A stretch of DNA of 64,000 bases from Pieris napi (GCF_905475465.1 NC_062246.1:7404001-7468000), one strand, 5' to 3'; numbered from the stretch's first letter, positions 1 to 11,921 are shown. Numbers and translations are program-made. Notes: generated by a model from the letters alone, not told the origin.

Positions 1-123
1 TGACGGGACAGAACTAGTTTATTAGCCAACGTGTGTACGCCTCACCGAGTTTGCAGTCCAACGTTGGTACGAGCGTTGGGACCCACATGTGGAGCCGGCG
101 TTAGTAGTACATTTAAACTAATA

Positions 124-1221
124 GACCAGTGCCGATAATTTTTGAAACCAAAAAAAATTACAGTAGGATGAAACCCATTAGAAAAGCAGGGGAATATGAT
201 CAAAATGAAAGGAAAAATAAATTACGGTCGATCTGAGGTCGGGAGGGGGTAGGGGGGGGAGTTTTAAGGGTAAAAAACGGTTTATCTCGATTTCCGGCAA
301 AACTAAAATTCCTATCGAAGAAAACTAAATGGCAAAGTTGTAGGTCATAAAAAGATCTACAACTTTTGTATTCACACATTTTTTACATAACCTCAAAATT
401 TATGTGAAAAATTAAAAAAAACAACTTTTTGGTTTTTTATTTCTATCTTTTACAAAAATTTATTTTTTTAAACGAAATTTGGTGAAAACTTACCTTATTA
501 TGTACCAAATATACTGTAGTAATAAATAGGCATCTAATTATAATTTAAAGAAGATTCATAGAGAAGTAGGGAAGGGGATGACGAGTCTGGGCGTTACTGC
601 ATACGATTTTTTGCATTTTCTGAGAAGATTTACTATGGTAATGTATATATATTTTTTTACCATAGGAAAGTAGAGATTTCAACGCACTGAAAGCACATCA
701 ACTTTTTGAAAAAAGCTGAAATTTTGACGTCAGAATTTTCGATTGAAAATTAGGGTGTTTTTTCGATATTAATTCAAAATAAGGTGAAAAAATAAATATT
801 TTTAATCAAATAAATTACAGTATATTTGGTACATAATAAGGTAAGTTTTCACCAAATTTCGTTTAAAAAAATAAATTTTTGTAAAAGATAGAAATAAAAA
901 ACCAAAAAGTTGGTTTTTTGAATTTTTCACCTAAATTTTGAGGTTATGTGAAAAATCTGCAAATATAAAAGTTGTAGATCTTTTTATTGCCTACAACTTT
1001 GCCATTTAACTTTCTTCGATAGGACTTTTAGTTTTGCCGGAAATCGAGATAAACCGTTTTTTACCCTTAAAACTCCCCCCCCCCTTCCCTTCCCGACCTC
1101 AGATCGACCGTAATTTATTTTTCCTTTCATTTTGATCATATTCCCCTCCTTTTCTAATGGGTTTCATCCTACTGTAATTTTTTTCACTTTTTATTTATTT
1201 TAAAGGCTATCTGCACTGGTC
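124..1221. mobile_element. foldback / long-TIR non-autonomous DNA element
   Basis: Two near-identical arms in inverted orientation (about 124-519 and 820-1221) flank a 300-bp middle. The outer ends read GACCAGTGC and GCACTGGTC, and each is bordered by TA (122-123 and 1222-1223), which fits a TA target duplication. The arms share landmarks such as TGAGGTCGGG/CCCGACCTCA, ATTACAGTAGGATG/CATCCTACTGTAAT and TTGGTGAAAACTTACC. No reading frame of useful length lies inside. It is probably a non-autonomous element mobilised in trans by a TA-specific transposase of the Tc1/mariner kind. That assignment rests on the TA borders only. Confidence 0.75.
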
Positions 1222-1289
1222 TATAAGAACAATAAACGCGCATAAAATAGAATTTTACCTTTCAACTTAAAACGTCGAAATTATCGAAG

Positions 1290-1500
1290 AATTGGTCTAG
1301 TAGCATGCATCATCCCTAAAGCCGAGTATTCGAGCTCTTGCTGTACACCAATGGACTTTCTATTCACGTGCGAATTTAATACTCGCACGTATGGTGAAGA
1401 ACATTCAGACCCAAAAATCACCTACTTGCCTATTAAAGAACAAAAGATAATGAGATTCACAAATTTGAGACCAAGACCTAGTATGTAGCGCTGATCGTTT
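1290..1500 (+). mobile_element. tRNA-derived SINE (family 1), decayed
   Basis: Degenerate full-length copy in plus orientation. It starts TTGGTCTAGTAGC (A-box-like), continues through CACCAATGGACTTTC and CACCTACTTGCC, and ends near GTAGCGCTGAT, the position of the family's usual GTAGCGCCACTGAT tail. It is considerably diverged from the copies at 23.2 and 49.6 kb. Confidence 0.7.
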
Positions 1501-2390
1501 TTTATTGACAAAATGTCGATAATAGTACGACAATAAACCCGAACCCTAAAAGCGTATGCAAAATATAATAAACAACACTTTGTCAATCTATTTGTAAATT
1601 TTGAATTACGTATTTCTATAGGTTCATGTTTAATTCAATCGTTGGATGAGTCGCACGTTAGCTTCAAACTACATAGAAACGATATCATCAATAGATAAAA
1701 ACATAGCACGCGGATAATGTTTCCCAGGCGACAGCGCGACCAATCTGGTGAGTGACCGGGCCTCATACATTTTCATAGGGAGCGAAAAACGCGGCGACAT
1801 CTCGCGGTCGTAATTGATGCTGTTCCCAGCAGTTCTCTGAAGCCGACTAGATCAATGAATACCCTGTGATGACGTAGCATCACGTCCTACGCGGACAACG
1901 CGGATGTTATGTGAGCTTATTGTCATCAGTCGGTGCGATTCATTATTTACACCCGTGATAACAAGGCTGGTTTTTAGTTCAAAGGATGTTTTATTTCAGT
2001 TTTTTTTTTGTGGAGGTCAACATTTCTCTAATAAGTGACTAACATAACGACCCGACAGACGTTGACTTTTCGGGGGGAAATTCGTTTTGCATACCCGTGG
2101 CACGGGTGCCTCGTGGTGAAGTATTATGTGGGACTCCCTGCTTGCTGTACTAAAACCCCACGTTGCCACCAGCTATCGCCCGGTACACGGTAACAGCGTA
2201 GCCTTGTTCGCATCCCGCCACTGACAGATGTCCTATCTTATACCTATGAATATTATATTCCAATTGGTATAAGTAATAATAATAAATGTGATCCAAAAAT
2301 ATAGTGTTTTTGATCTGTGTTAAACGATATTTGCAGTGAGCATTCTGTCAATCGCTGACAGATATTTCAAACAACTGAATAATATTTTAG
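1501..2390. other. non-coding stretch
   Basis: No gene seen. A moderately GC-rich unique patch lies at about 1700-1900. The remainder is AT-rich with no recognised repeat. Confidence 0.5.
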
Positions 2391-2530
2391 TCAATTTTTC
2401 TAATGTTGCGCTGTTCCTTATTTTATCCTGACAATAAACGCAACAAAATAAAAATAGCGTAATAGTTCCATCCGTTCACTCACTTCACTTTTATATTATA
2501 TAATATGACTTAAATTGTATATTGTAAGAA
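2391..2530 (+). repeat. dispersed direct repeat, copy 1
   Basis: Matches 4014-4170 in the same orientation. Shared blocks are ATTTTTCTAATGTT, CGCTGTT-CTTATTTTAT, CAACAAAATAAAAATAGCG and TTCCATCCGTTCAC. No coding capacity. It may be a fragment of an old interspersed element or a local duplication. Confidence 0.65.
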
Positions 2531-4013
2531 CATACATAGCAGCTACGTTGGTATCTGTAAATAAATAAATAAAATGAGTATTTTAATCCTGATTTTTAAA
2601 CGGTATGAAAAACATAATATATGTTTATGAGCTATAAAAATATTCGCAAAGGTAGCCAACAATTGCGGCAGATTCCCACGGTGCCAAAACAAAATCAGTT
2701 ATGGGCCCGCTTTTTGCTGCGGCCGCGCACCTGCCGTTGCCGAAACTTGCTCCTTGCTCTACATTTCTTCCTCGAATTTTCGGACTTATTTAGAACTTTC
2801 TCTTTCCAATCTTGAGGCAACGTTGCCCTTAAACAAGCAGCAATATCCTATTTATTCTAGAGAATAGCCCAGACAATTCTTGACTGGCGTAAAGACCGCA
2901 GGGCGATGGTTGCACGTGAGTGTATGTTGAATTATGATAATAATTACCGCCAAGAGACACTAAGATGTTCACGCACTTCGAAATGCTGTTTTAATCGGAC
3001 ACTAACCGAATCAGGTGGCAAGCAAAAACTCTATGTAAAACTGATTATAAATCGGTAGCATTATTTTTAAATGCATTGTACAAATATAGGTAATTACTCT
3101 CAGTAAACTATCGGACTTTTTATCGAAGCGATTGAGTGAATTTTCGCAATCGGTCACTGACCCGCTTTTCTGTCTCATTATTCAATTAAAATGTATATAA
3201 TCGCTTATCTTGTTATTTCGCAAGCACATTATCGTGTTTATAATTCAGTGCGTATATATTTAAATACATTGCTAATATTGTATATATCGTTAGAGCGTTT
3301 TTGCGGGTGAAACTGTATGTGACATTCCTCTTGTAACATTAACTATAAACATTTGCTAAGTGCTTGCTAATGAATTATGCGTTTTTTAGCGTCTGTCAAT
3401 CATATCTATCTGGCTACCTCGGCGCCAGTCTTCTCTTAGGGCTGCGCACTTTCTTTATCTACCTGTGTATCTAGTGTGTTATTGAGTTAAAGGATGAATC
3501 TCTTAATGGCGGAAAAGTTTTAACTTAATGCTTTTTTAACTTATAGACAGGCTTTTGTATTTATCTTAATTGTTCTAACATAAATCCCACTTGTCTAAAC
3601 TATTCCTGTTTGTTCTTAAACAGCGCCACGTTATAGTAATCCGGAGAATCGGACGCAGGGGTGGTGCCATTCCTTAGCAGATCATAACAAAAATTGGAAG
3701 GAAACTTTTAAGAAAATTATATAAGGGCAACCCTGTACATGACATGTCTATGTATTAATATTTTCCGGGACGCAATGCCGATGCGTCCGCGCATCTTGAG
3801 CATTTGATGAGAAAGTTTACAGTATGTTAGCGCACTTGTTTTTTATTAAGTACAACAGTTTCTTATGCACAACTGTGATGACTTTACAGAGATTTAGGTT
3901 AAGAGAATATCCTTTACAACACGTCAGGTTTTTTTGGAATGTCTGTGTTGTTTAAAAATAAAATTTAAAAATCAACAATTTTTGTTTGTACATGTCCGTT
4001 TATACTTTATTGT
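2531..4013. other. non-coding stretch with a GC patch
   Basis: No gene. A short unique GC-rich patch (about 2670-2770, containing GCTGCGGCCGCGCACC) stands out from AT-rich surroundings and could be regulatory. Nothing else is recognised. Confidence 0.45.
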
Positions 4014-4170
4014 AGTAATTTTTCTAATGTTCCGCTGTTTCTTATTTTATTCTTTTATCCTGAATTAACACAACAAAATAAAAATAGCGTAATTGTTCCA
4101 TCCGTTCACGTGTGATGCGATTACTAAGGTAAATTGAGAATAGAATTCACTTTTATGTATATTATTATAA
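4014..4170 (+). repeat. dispersed direct repeat, copy 2
   Basis: Second copy of the 2391-2530 sequence, separated from it by about 1.5 kb and with small indels. See copy 1 for the shared blocks. Confidence 0.65.
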
Positions 4171-4451
4171 TATTTTCATATTATTTCATGAATTGTATAG
4201 TGTATGTAATTGTATAACAAATAGTGTAAAATTTTTATGATTATATTTTTAGCTATATGTAGAAGGTTTAACAATTATTACGTAAATATCAAAAATAAAA
4301 TTAGACGTACCTAAGTGAACGACCACAGCAGGTGAAAGAACAAACAAGAAAACTGAATTATTACAATAATAGGGATTTTACAGCGTGAATCACCGACCGT
4401 TATGCGTAAAGTCCTGGCTAATTAAGCCAGCCAAGTTCCTTCCAGAAGCTC

Positions 4452-4605
4452 AGCCATGCGATTCTGTAACTCACTTTTCGAACTCTCACAGCGGTTTTCG
4501 CAGCGGCGGTCGCGCTCAAATCAGTCGTGAAGTAGTCATTTTACGATTTGGCATTCTGACAAACAATAAACTACAAGCTCCCTTCGCTTGTCAAGACGTA
4601 ATGTG
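4452..4605 (-). mobile_element. MITE copy related to 43458-43620
   Basis: Inverted relative to the intact copy at 43.5 kb. It begins GCCATGCGATTCTGTAACTCAC, followed by TTTTCGAACTCTCACAGCGG, GCGGCGGTCGCGCTCAAATC and CAATAAACTACAAGCTCCC, all of which occur on the other strand at 43.5 kb. One terminal repeat is well kept and the distal one is degraded. Confidence 0.7.
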
Positions 4606-5174
4606 AAATTGCTTAACAGAATACCATGAGATTCCAAAAATGACGTGAGTGACGAAGGGAGCGTTGTTAGTGCGAGGTGAACTCACGGATTAATAGAATA
4701 GAGTTATATAATAATAATATATCGTTGGAAGGAGGTTAATATGTTTTTAATAACTGAAAGGCTTCGCATATGGTGTAGTATGACTAACATACTCCATTCA
4801 TCGTTTGTATTTACATATACATTACAAATACCGATCGGCTGCATTTGAATTTTAAATGTTAAACACTATGACCTCGCGGGTTTTTTTTGCAGTGTGATAT
4901 ACATTACTGCTCTTAATAAAATATTGTACCGTTTAAATGTTTATCCAATTATCATGTAATCATATAATCACTGGTGAGTCAGTGCTTGCCATAGATTATT
5001 GTCTACATTATAATTTTCTTGTTCGGGGTAGAACATCGCCTTCTATTTATTCTTCTACCCGGGGGTAGAAAATCACCAGTTGAAGTATAGAATTGAAGAA
5101 GAGCAGATATAGAATTTCAAGTACTCGTTATTCACCCTAATTCGCAATCTATGTTCCTCCTAGATGGCTCTATT
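4606..5174. other. non-coding stretch
   Basis: AT-rich sequence with no gene or repeat recognised. Confidence 0.4.
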
Positions 5175-5375
5175 CTGGAATAATTTGCAAGGCCTAAGAA
5201 TCTAAGGTCTACGGCCGAGGACCAGTCAGCGGCGTTAGACGGCCTCCCTCTAGGTGGACAGATGATCTGGTGAGGGTAGAGGGATGACGTTGGATGCAAA
5301 ACGCGGGGAACTGGTCGCACTGGAATTTAGTGGAGAGGCCTATATCCAGCAGAGACGTCCACTGGCTGGAACGAA
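5175..5375 (+). pseudogene. non-LTR retrotransposon ORF2 C-terminal fragment
   Basis: Decayed tail of an endonuclease/reverse-transcriptase ORF. Across shifting plus frames it shows the usual end of such proteins: G-R-P-x-x-R-W-T-D-D-L-V-R-V, then M-Q-x-A, W-x-x-L, and a final E-A-Y-I-Q-Q-R. Frameshifts and stops make it non-functional. Without the upstream catalytic domain I cannot assign the clade. Confidence 0.65.
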
Positions 5376-6785
5376 ATAATCTAAGACAGAAAAGCTAGAC
5401 TGACAACAAGTAAAAAAAGACGCAGGAGCAAAGCGGTCTCTTTTCCAGTAAAGATAAAAAAACAACCTAAAGATAGTTTTAAGATGACAATGGAATTCAC
5501 TTTGAAGTTGACTTGACGTATAAGATTCCGGATTCACGAATATTTCCTATGGAAAGACAATAAAATTATGGAAATATCAAGAATCTACCACGCACAATTT
5601 TTTTGTCTGGCGGCATCGGTCATAGCATCTCTCAGTCACGTAAAGGCTTAATGATTTTCATGAAGCGATGTATAAACTGAACTGTGGCAGGCGACATTAA
5701 GTCAGGGTTTATGTCACGCACATCTTCCCTACCTCTTATACATTGCTCAGGGAATTAATAGCTATGTTTTATGTGTGACCACGAATGCGTAATGTACTGC
5801 GTGAAGTGTATGCTGTCGTGTGTTAAAAGTATAGCGCGTGGTTCCCACGGCCCGCAGCGGCCGCCATTAAAGGTTCGCGTCGCACCGGGGCCGTAATTAA
5901 ACCGCAAATGAACGTTAACATTGTGATTTATAGAATTGCATATTTTAAATGTGTATGTGAGAAAACTAATCAGTTATTTTTTGCAATGTCACCTCAATCT
6001 AAGCATTTTAAGTAATTCAAATCAGCCTTAATTGCTTACTGGGAATATGTTACAAAATATTTTTTTTGAACGAAAACAGATTCTAAGTTGTGTACAAAAT
6101 AATAATTGTAGTGCCTGAAATTTTACTAACTATATAGTACGATTCATTAAATTTTCATCTATATTAAATTCAGTAAATCATTAAATTTGCATTAAATCAA
6201 TAAATCATCAAAATTTATACAAAAAAAATTCACTCTTTGAAAGTTTTAAGTCGGATAAAATTAATTTCTACTCAAAAGGCGACTACACAAAAAAGTTGTT
6301 AAAATTTACTTTCATATAATTGTCCTGTTCTTATAGTTTCAATTAAGTAATAACTAACAGAATAGCTATTAAAATATAAAAGCTATATCAGGTAGTGTGC
6401 TGATCAATTTTAAAACAATTAAGCGTTCTTAAGTTTCTATCTGGTACCTAATCCGCATTTTTAAGCAAATAAGTATTTTTAATTTATTTTTTGTAAAACA
6501 TATGTTCACCGTATTTGTCATGTATTTTAGAATAGATAGCTTGAATACTGTAAAAAGTGCATTATATACGATGAGGCGTACTTTAAGAAATACATAAATA
6601 TTAGTGCCTTAGAATTAAAATAATCAGTATGTAGTACAAACGATAATTCAAGTGTAAAGTTATTTTAATAATCTTTGGTAGTACTTACTTGTGAAGTACA
6701 TATATAAAATAACCGGAGATATTTGGTTCGTTTGGTAGGTACCTACTGATGGGGCTACGGGACACCATTTAAGTATGATAAAGTT
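5376..6785. other. non-coding stretch, with CpG patch and a dispersed repeat
   Basis: No gene. A unique CpG-rich patch lies at about 5825-5920 (GCCCGCAGCGGCCGCCATTAAAGG and a CCGTAATTAAACC homeodomain-type site). About 6397-6535 resembles 35240-35402, with matching blocks such as AATTTTAAAA, AAGCGAATAAGTATTT-like and TTTGTAAAA-ATATGTTCAC. Confidence 0.45.
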
Positions 6786-7080
6786 AAAGTATTTTTATTT
6801 CATTTCGAAACGCCAAAGATTTAAGTTTGTTTTATTAAAATCAAAGTATTTTTATTTCATTACGAGAGGCTAAAGATTTAGGTCTGTTTTATTACAATCA
6901 AAGTATTTTTATTTCGAAACGCCAAATATTAAGTTTGTTTTATTAAAATCAAAGTATTTTTATTTCATTACGAAACGCCAAATATTAAGTATGTTTTATT
7001 AAAATCAAAGTATTTTTATTTCATTTCGAAACGCCAAATATTAAGTATGTTTTATTAAAATCAAAGTATTATAATTTCAT
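6786..7080 (+). repeat. minisatellite, about 56-bp unit, five to six copies
   Basis: The anchor AAAGTATTTTTATTTCA recurs at 6786, 6843, 6900, 6951, 7007 and 7063 (spacings 57, 57, 51, 56, 56). Each unit continues CGAAACGCCAAATATTAAGT-TGTTTTATTAAAATC. The third unit lacks about 6 bp (CATTAC/CATTTC) before CGAAACG. The array ends where the next unit reads ATTATAATTTCAT. Confidence 0.9.
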
Positions 7081-9019
7081 AAACATAACTGTAAGTTACA
7101 CACTAACTTAACACAGTGTGCACTGAGCGGCTTGATGCGTTGCAGATTCGATAAATAACGCGTGATACGGACCGTTGCAGTTTTTTGCGAATTTCGGGCG
7201 AGTCGGCCGCTTTGAACAGCGAAGGAATCTTTATTAGCACCTACTACACTTGTTTGTTCTTAGAAGTATTTGATACTCGCAAAAAGTATGAATAAATTGC
7301 GAACGCAAACGCGATACAAAATGAGGGGGAGAAAAACAAATGGCCATTATAATAAGTCATCTTAGATTATTTACATATTTCTTTTAATTTATGTTCCTTG
7401 ATATTTCCGTTCTTTAAATTGCTTCAGTTTAACATATAAAAAATAAAAATTACGTATACACCAACAAAATTGGTATAATATAGTATTACCTTAAGGATCT
7501 GTAGGACTGTAGACACGCTCTAATTAATCATAAAAAAATATTTCCATAAATCTTTCACTATGAATACAATTTCTTGTTATTACTGTGCGAAATATAGAAG
7601 AGGAAAGTTACTGCTGATAAATATGTAGTTCATTATTGTCTTTTATATACAAAATTGCATAGCGAGCTCTTGGGCGGGCGGCGCTACCCTGGGCGGGCTG
7701 GGCGGTTGCAGGCGGGCGGGTGAGGTAGACAGGGGGGCGACGGGCACCTGCCGCAATATCCTATTTATGAATAATGTTTTATTCTAACAGCGTGCGACCC
7801 CGCGCCTCCGCTCGCGTCTCTGCCAGGGTTGGTAATGACTATCTAACTATTCAAATAGCTTCGTATAATTAATGTGACGGAGTTTTGAAAGATACGGTAA
7901 AACGTATTTATGGCATGATGCTAGGTAGAAGTTATTTATTTATAATTCGTATTAACAATACACTACACAGAAAACCTACATCAACATCAGAATACGCACA
8001 ATATTTACAGAGAAACATTACGAAAATAGATAAAAAACACTTCATTTTTGTTTGATAATAATCTATTCACAAATTTTAATAGAATTAAAAAAATATTTTT
8101 GTAAGAACTTAATAATTAACTAAGACGAAGTCCGCCACGGACAAGAACGTTATTATATTATACTATTATAGTTTAAACATTGTATTATAAACCTAAACGG
8201 ATAATTAGTAATAATTCTAGGTATAACTTGTACTTAACTCATGCACGACCAATCATGCCTTGTTTTGCTCTATGTTTTGTATTTCATGAAATAATAGCGT
8301 ATAGTGTACCACTTTCTTATTAAATATTACTTGAAATAAGTATCAGGGTGTGATTATTTTTAATAGTTCAACAGCCTATCCTATTGTTATTATGATATTT
8401 TTACCAGAAAATAAACGAAACCCTTTTTAAAAGTTTCATAAACAGAAAGGCTCCATATGCGACACAATTCCTCGGAAAAGCATTAAATTTTCATTCTATA
8501 GTAAAATTGTCCAATTTCTTTCGCGTTCCGTTTTCTGCACCTCACATTATTATGATTTACTATAGCAGTTGCAACGCTGCAGACCGTTCCCCCTTCCACT
8601 TCCCCCCTTTTCCCCCTAGGGGGTGAAGAGTCAGCTTCGTAATAAAGCCGGCCATATTTCACACTTAGCGCGTAATGAGCGCGCGCCCAAATAATTGGAT
8701 CACGTACATAACTCATTATTACCTCGCACCTCTACGAATGTATCATTACTTGACCCCCCCGTCCTCTGAACCCTCCCCCCCTTTCCTCCCGGTCCCCGCT
8801 CACAAATAGAAGTTGCAATGCGAATGTCTTATTGTCTAAGTTTGATGATAGTTAGCGAAGTCACTGAGACAAAGAGTAAGTCGAAATATAACAAGTCACG
8901 GAATCACTTCAATATGTGTAACACTTTGTTTCCTTGCACTTTTTAAAATGTAGCTTAAATTTATTAAGTAATCTTAAATTATTTACTAACAAATAAATTA
9001 AATCTTCTTCGTCTTCGTC
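7081..9019. other. non-coding stretch with GC islands and pyrimidine tracts
   Basis: No gene. Unique CpG-rich patches lie at about 7120-7230 and 7660-7830 (GGGCGGGCGGCGC, CACCTGCC). C/T-rich single-strand-biased tracts lie at about 8578-8625 and 8752-8805. These are candidate regulatory sequence. Short reading frames across them show no recognisable protein. Confidence 0.45.
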
Positions 9020-9620
9020 TTCCTTCAATTTTGTTCCCTTCGGAGAAGAGACTCTTGGGCTGTAGACTTCTAAAGTAAACTATATAAATTACTAGCAGGC
9101 CGGCCAAGCTGTGCTGTGGCTAAGGTTTTTGTTATACTACATAGTAGTAAACTATTCAAGGGAAACGGTAGGAGAACACCAGTCATGGGGACTCCCATGC
9201 TTTTTTGGTGGTTATGACATTAAATCGTAGCTTATGTGAAACGTTGGTACTTTCAACACAGCGCCATCTGTTAGAATTGTGACTATCTAATAATAAACAA
9301 ATATTTTGCAATAAAATAATATTGCGGGTATAAATTGAGATGTAAGCTATCCTATATTTTAAGTTAGATCAAACTGCACACGGTGTGCAAATTTGATTGT
9401 AATCGGTTCGGTAGTTTCGGAGTCCATAGCGCACAAACAACGTGACACGTAATTTATATATAAATTAAGATTAAGTTAGCGCCTGGTAGATAGTACCAGT
9501 GACCCCAGAGCTGTTGCTTTCCTCGGTCAACATGTAAGTATCGCAACACAGTGATGAGCTGCCAGCATTAAAGGTACACTGCCACAGGGACCAAACTTCT
9601 TAAATTTGTTTTAATTGTGT
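9020..9620 (+). mobile_element. dispersed element X, split by a nested insertion
   Basis: The left part (9020-9091: ATTTTGTTCCCTTCGGAG, GACTCTTGGGCTGT) and right part (9457-9620: GTTAGCGCCTGG, CCAGAGCTGTTGCTTTCCTCGG, GGTACACTGCCACAGGGACC) together match the continuous copy at 21255-21490 and the reverse-strand copy at 29046-29340. The intervening 9092-9456 is a different repeat. No coding capacity seen. Confidence 0.75.
9092..9456 (+). mobile_element. dispersed element Y inserted into X
   Basis: Starts CTAGCAGGCCGGCCAAGC and runs through GGGAAACGGTAGGAGAACAC, CAACACAGCGCCATCTGTTAG and CACACGGTGTGCAAATTTGA to CGTGACACGTAATTTA. A second copy is at 32539-32930. The 11-mer TATATAAATTA borders both sides (9081-9091, 9457-9467), consistent with a target duplication. 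Because the other copy also ends in TATATATA, the true duplication could be shorter. Family not identified. Confidence 0.75.
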
Positions 9621-10129
9621 ATTTATCCATTTATAATAATTGTTATTACTATATAGGTTAAGGGTATTGTACATACTCTATATTTGTGTGTTATTTCGTA
9701 CGAATTATTTTTTGTACCCGAGAAGATTATATTAATTCATATATGTATTTGCTAAAACGTGTGTAACAGGGCTGCTGTATACACTCTGTTACAGAAAACA
9801 TTTATTATTAAAACACGACATCATGTGGGCGAATTCAAATGTCAAACACAAAATATTACAGCCTTTAATAATATATATATAAACAAGCACTGCGCACACG
9901 CAAGTAACCTAGTGTTATTCAACTCTGACATTTGCGCCGCATATTCATAAGCCTTTAATTTCACCCTTTTTCCTATGAATATGTAAATGGAAGAAAGTTC
10001 TCGCGCTTAGTTCGTAGCTACTGTAATTGGCCGTGGGCGCGCTGTTTTTGTTGCACTAGTGATGTACCTTTAATAGGGCTTGCTAAAACGTCTATAAGAT
10101 ATTAAATTAAATTGATTTTATGGAACAGT
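9621..10129. other. non-coding stretch
   Basis: AT-rich with no gene or recognised repeat. The short open frame at 9759-9950 has no recognisable content. Confidence 0.4.
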
Positions 10130-10255
10130 GGCAAACATACCCACACCACGGTCACTCTCAATGCCCTCTAGGGCTCGCGTTGCCGACCCTTTAAGAATTG
10201 GTACGCTCTTTTCTTGAAGGACCCTAAGTCGAATCGGTTCAGAAATACTTCACAC
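10130..10255 (-). mobile_element. non-LTR retrotransposon tail N1, copy 1
   Basis: Minus-strand fragment with GAGGGCTC-like, GAATTGGTACGCTCTTTTCTTGAAGGACC and CTAAGTCGAATCGGTTC blocks, diagnostic of this tail family. On the coding strand they encode the end of the element's last ORF (FPNQFDLGSFKKRAYQFL-type). Confidence 0.8.
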
Positions 10256-10937
10256 ATACAGGACTAAGTTGTAAAGGTATATTAAACAAGGTTAAATAAC
10301 AAAGAATATAATGAAATATCCTGTTCTATACGTAACAATATTACATGTTCCACTACAATGTTTACCAAGGCTAATTGTAGGCCATTAAGAAAATGTTACT
10401 TTCGAAGAAAACATTTTACGTTTTAAATGTCGCTTCTCCTTACTCTTTCCTGTTTATAACATTTCATATGTCAAGGACAAACAGTTTACAAATAAAATTA
10501 CTTAATCGATAGGGGGACATGCCTAGTACTTATTCCATTAAATAATTGTGCCTGTGTTAGCATGTGCTGCGATAAATTCATCTGCAACTGGAGCGTGCCG
10601 TGTTGTGGATTTACGTGCTATCTATATCGCTATCACGATAGCTCGTTAATTATATTAATTTGTATGATGTACTGTTTGAAGCTGGAGGCGCTAAACGTAA
10701 AAGTTAAATGTCGACAATTTTATTAATACAAATATTTCAATAAATTCTTTTTTTAAATTGATATTTATAACAAAGCTTATAAAATTTTGCTGAGCATACA
10801 ATTGTTCCAAATATATATTATTATAAGTGTATCTTAATGGTTGGTAATGGATGTATTATCTTTCTTTAATAAAAGATTTTTTTGTTTATACAACAAGAAC
10901 AAGACATCTAAAGTGAACTGAACCTTTTGAGTTACTA
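10256..10937. other. non-coding stretch
   Basis: No gene. It contains a perfect dyad GCTATCACGATAGC (10629-10642), an inverted pair of GATA cores inside an otherwise unique sequence. Confidence 0.4.
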
Positions 10938-11222
10938 AAAATAAATAAATCAGTGGCGCTACAACCCATTTCAGGTCTAGGCCTCAGATTTCTGTATCTG
11001 TTTTATGACCATTTGTCAATCTAATAGACAAGAAAGTGATGACAAACGCCGTCGACTTTTTGGGTCTAAGGCAAGCCAGATTTCCTCACGATGTTTTCCT
11101 TCACCGTTCGAGCGAATGTTTGATGCCACATAGAAAGAAAGTCCATTGCTTTACAGCTAGGAATCGAGACTACAACTTCAGGGATGAGAGTCGTACACTG
11201 AAGCCACTAGGACAATACTGTT
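10938..11222 (-). mobile_element. tRNA-derived SINE (family 1)
   Basis: Near full-length minus-strand copy. Tail side: AATAAATAAATCAGTGGCGCTACAACC. Core: CGCCGTCGACTTTTTGGGTC and CTCACGATGTTTTCCTTCACC. Head: the reverse of the B box, degraded to GGAATCGAGACTAC, then GAAGCCACTAGGACAATACTG. Confidence 0.85.
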
Positions 11223-11448
11223 TTTTACTAAAAGTAGTGTAGTGAATATAAGTGCAAGTGCGGTATCTCGGACACACGAAAATATGAATGAATGATGGAT
11301 AATGAAAATTACCGTAGTTTAAGCTATTGACTAGTAGTGTAGAAAATTAAGTCAACATAATATTACTTATTTGCCATAATTATTGTATACGCTAGATTGT
11401 AATTCACTTAAAAAAATGTATCTGTAATATACTAATGTACCTATAGAA

Positions 11449-11921
11449 GAAAAAAACCAGTGGCGCTTGCAACCTGTTAGGTCTGGGCCTCAGATTTGTG
11501 TAGTGTTTCGTGGTTATTGATTTTTTTCTAATAGGCAAGTAATCAGTTAATGCCGCAGTCGACTTATTGGGTCTAAGGCATGACCGTTTTCCTTCACCGT
11601 ACTAACATTAAATGGGCACAAATACAGAAGTCCATTATTCTTTATTTAATTAATCAATTTACGTATATCTCTTCTGTAACGTGGAAGGGACTTTATTATA
11701 TACATGTTCTCGTATATACATACTTTAATTAGCTAGGACTATATTTCATGGGATACCGAACCCCTTGCTGTCACAGGCTGCAAAAGTGTATCGTTTTTAT
11801 TTTCTTCTTGAAGTTTCATAGATCCTCCAGGTACTTTCTGTGTTCGAAGTCCATTAATACACCACCGGGGATCGAATCTACGACCTCAAGGATGACAGTC
11901 AAGAAGGTCAACACTGCTATG
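11449..11921 (-). mobile_element. tRNA-derived SINE (family 1), interrupted
   Basis: Minus-strand copy in two parts: 11449-11637 (CAGTGGCGCTTGCAACC to CAGAAGTCCATTA) and 11846-11921 (GAAGTCCATTA to GGGGATCGAATCTACGACC and GTCAACACTGCT). The two parts join exactly at the 11-mer GAAGTCCATTA, which is present twice, so the intervening 208 bp is a later insertion. Confidence 0.85.
11638..11845 (-). mobile_element. short insertion nested in a SINE
   Basis: 208 bp flanked by the duplicated GAAGTCCATTA (11627-11637 and 11846-11856). It begins TTCTTTATTTAATTAATC, which on the minus strand is an A-rich tail, so it is probably a retroposon inserted in minus orientation. The body has no resemblance I can name. 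Confidence 0.7.

Noticed and set aside
1690..1760. Similarity between AATGTTTCCCAGGCGACAGCGCGACC and a segment at 13118-13145
   Set aside because: The match is short with several differences; not enough to call a repeat.
6786..7080. CRISPR-like regular spacing of a repeated anchor
   Set aside because: The spacers are as conserved as the anchor, so it is a minisatellite; the genome is eukaryotic.
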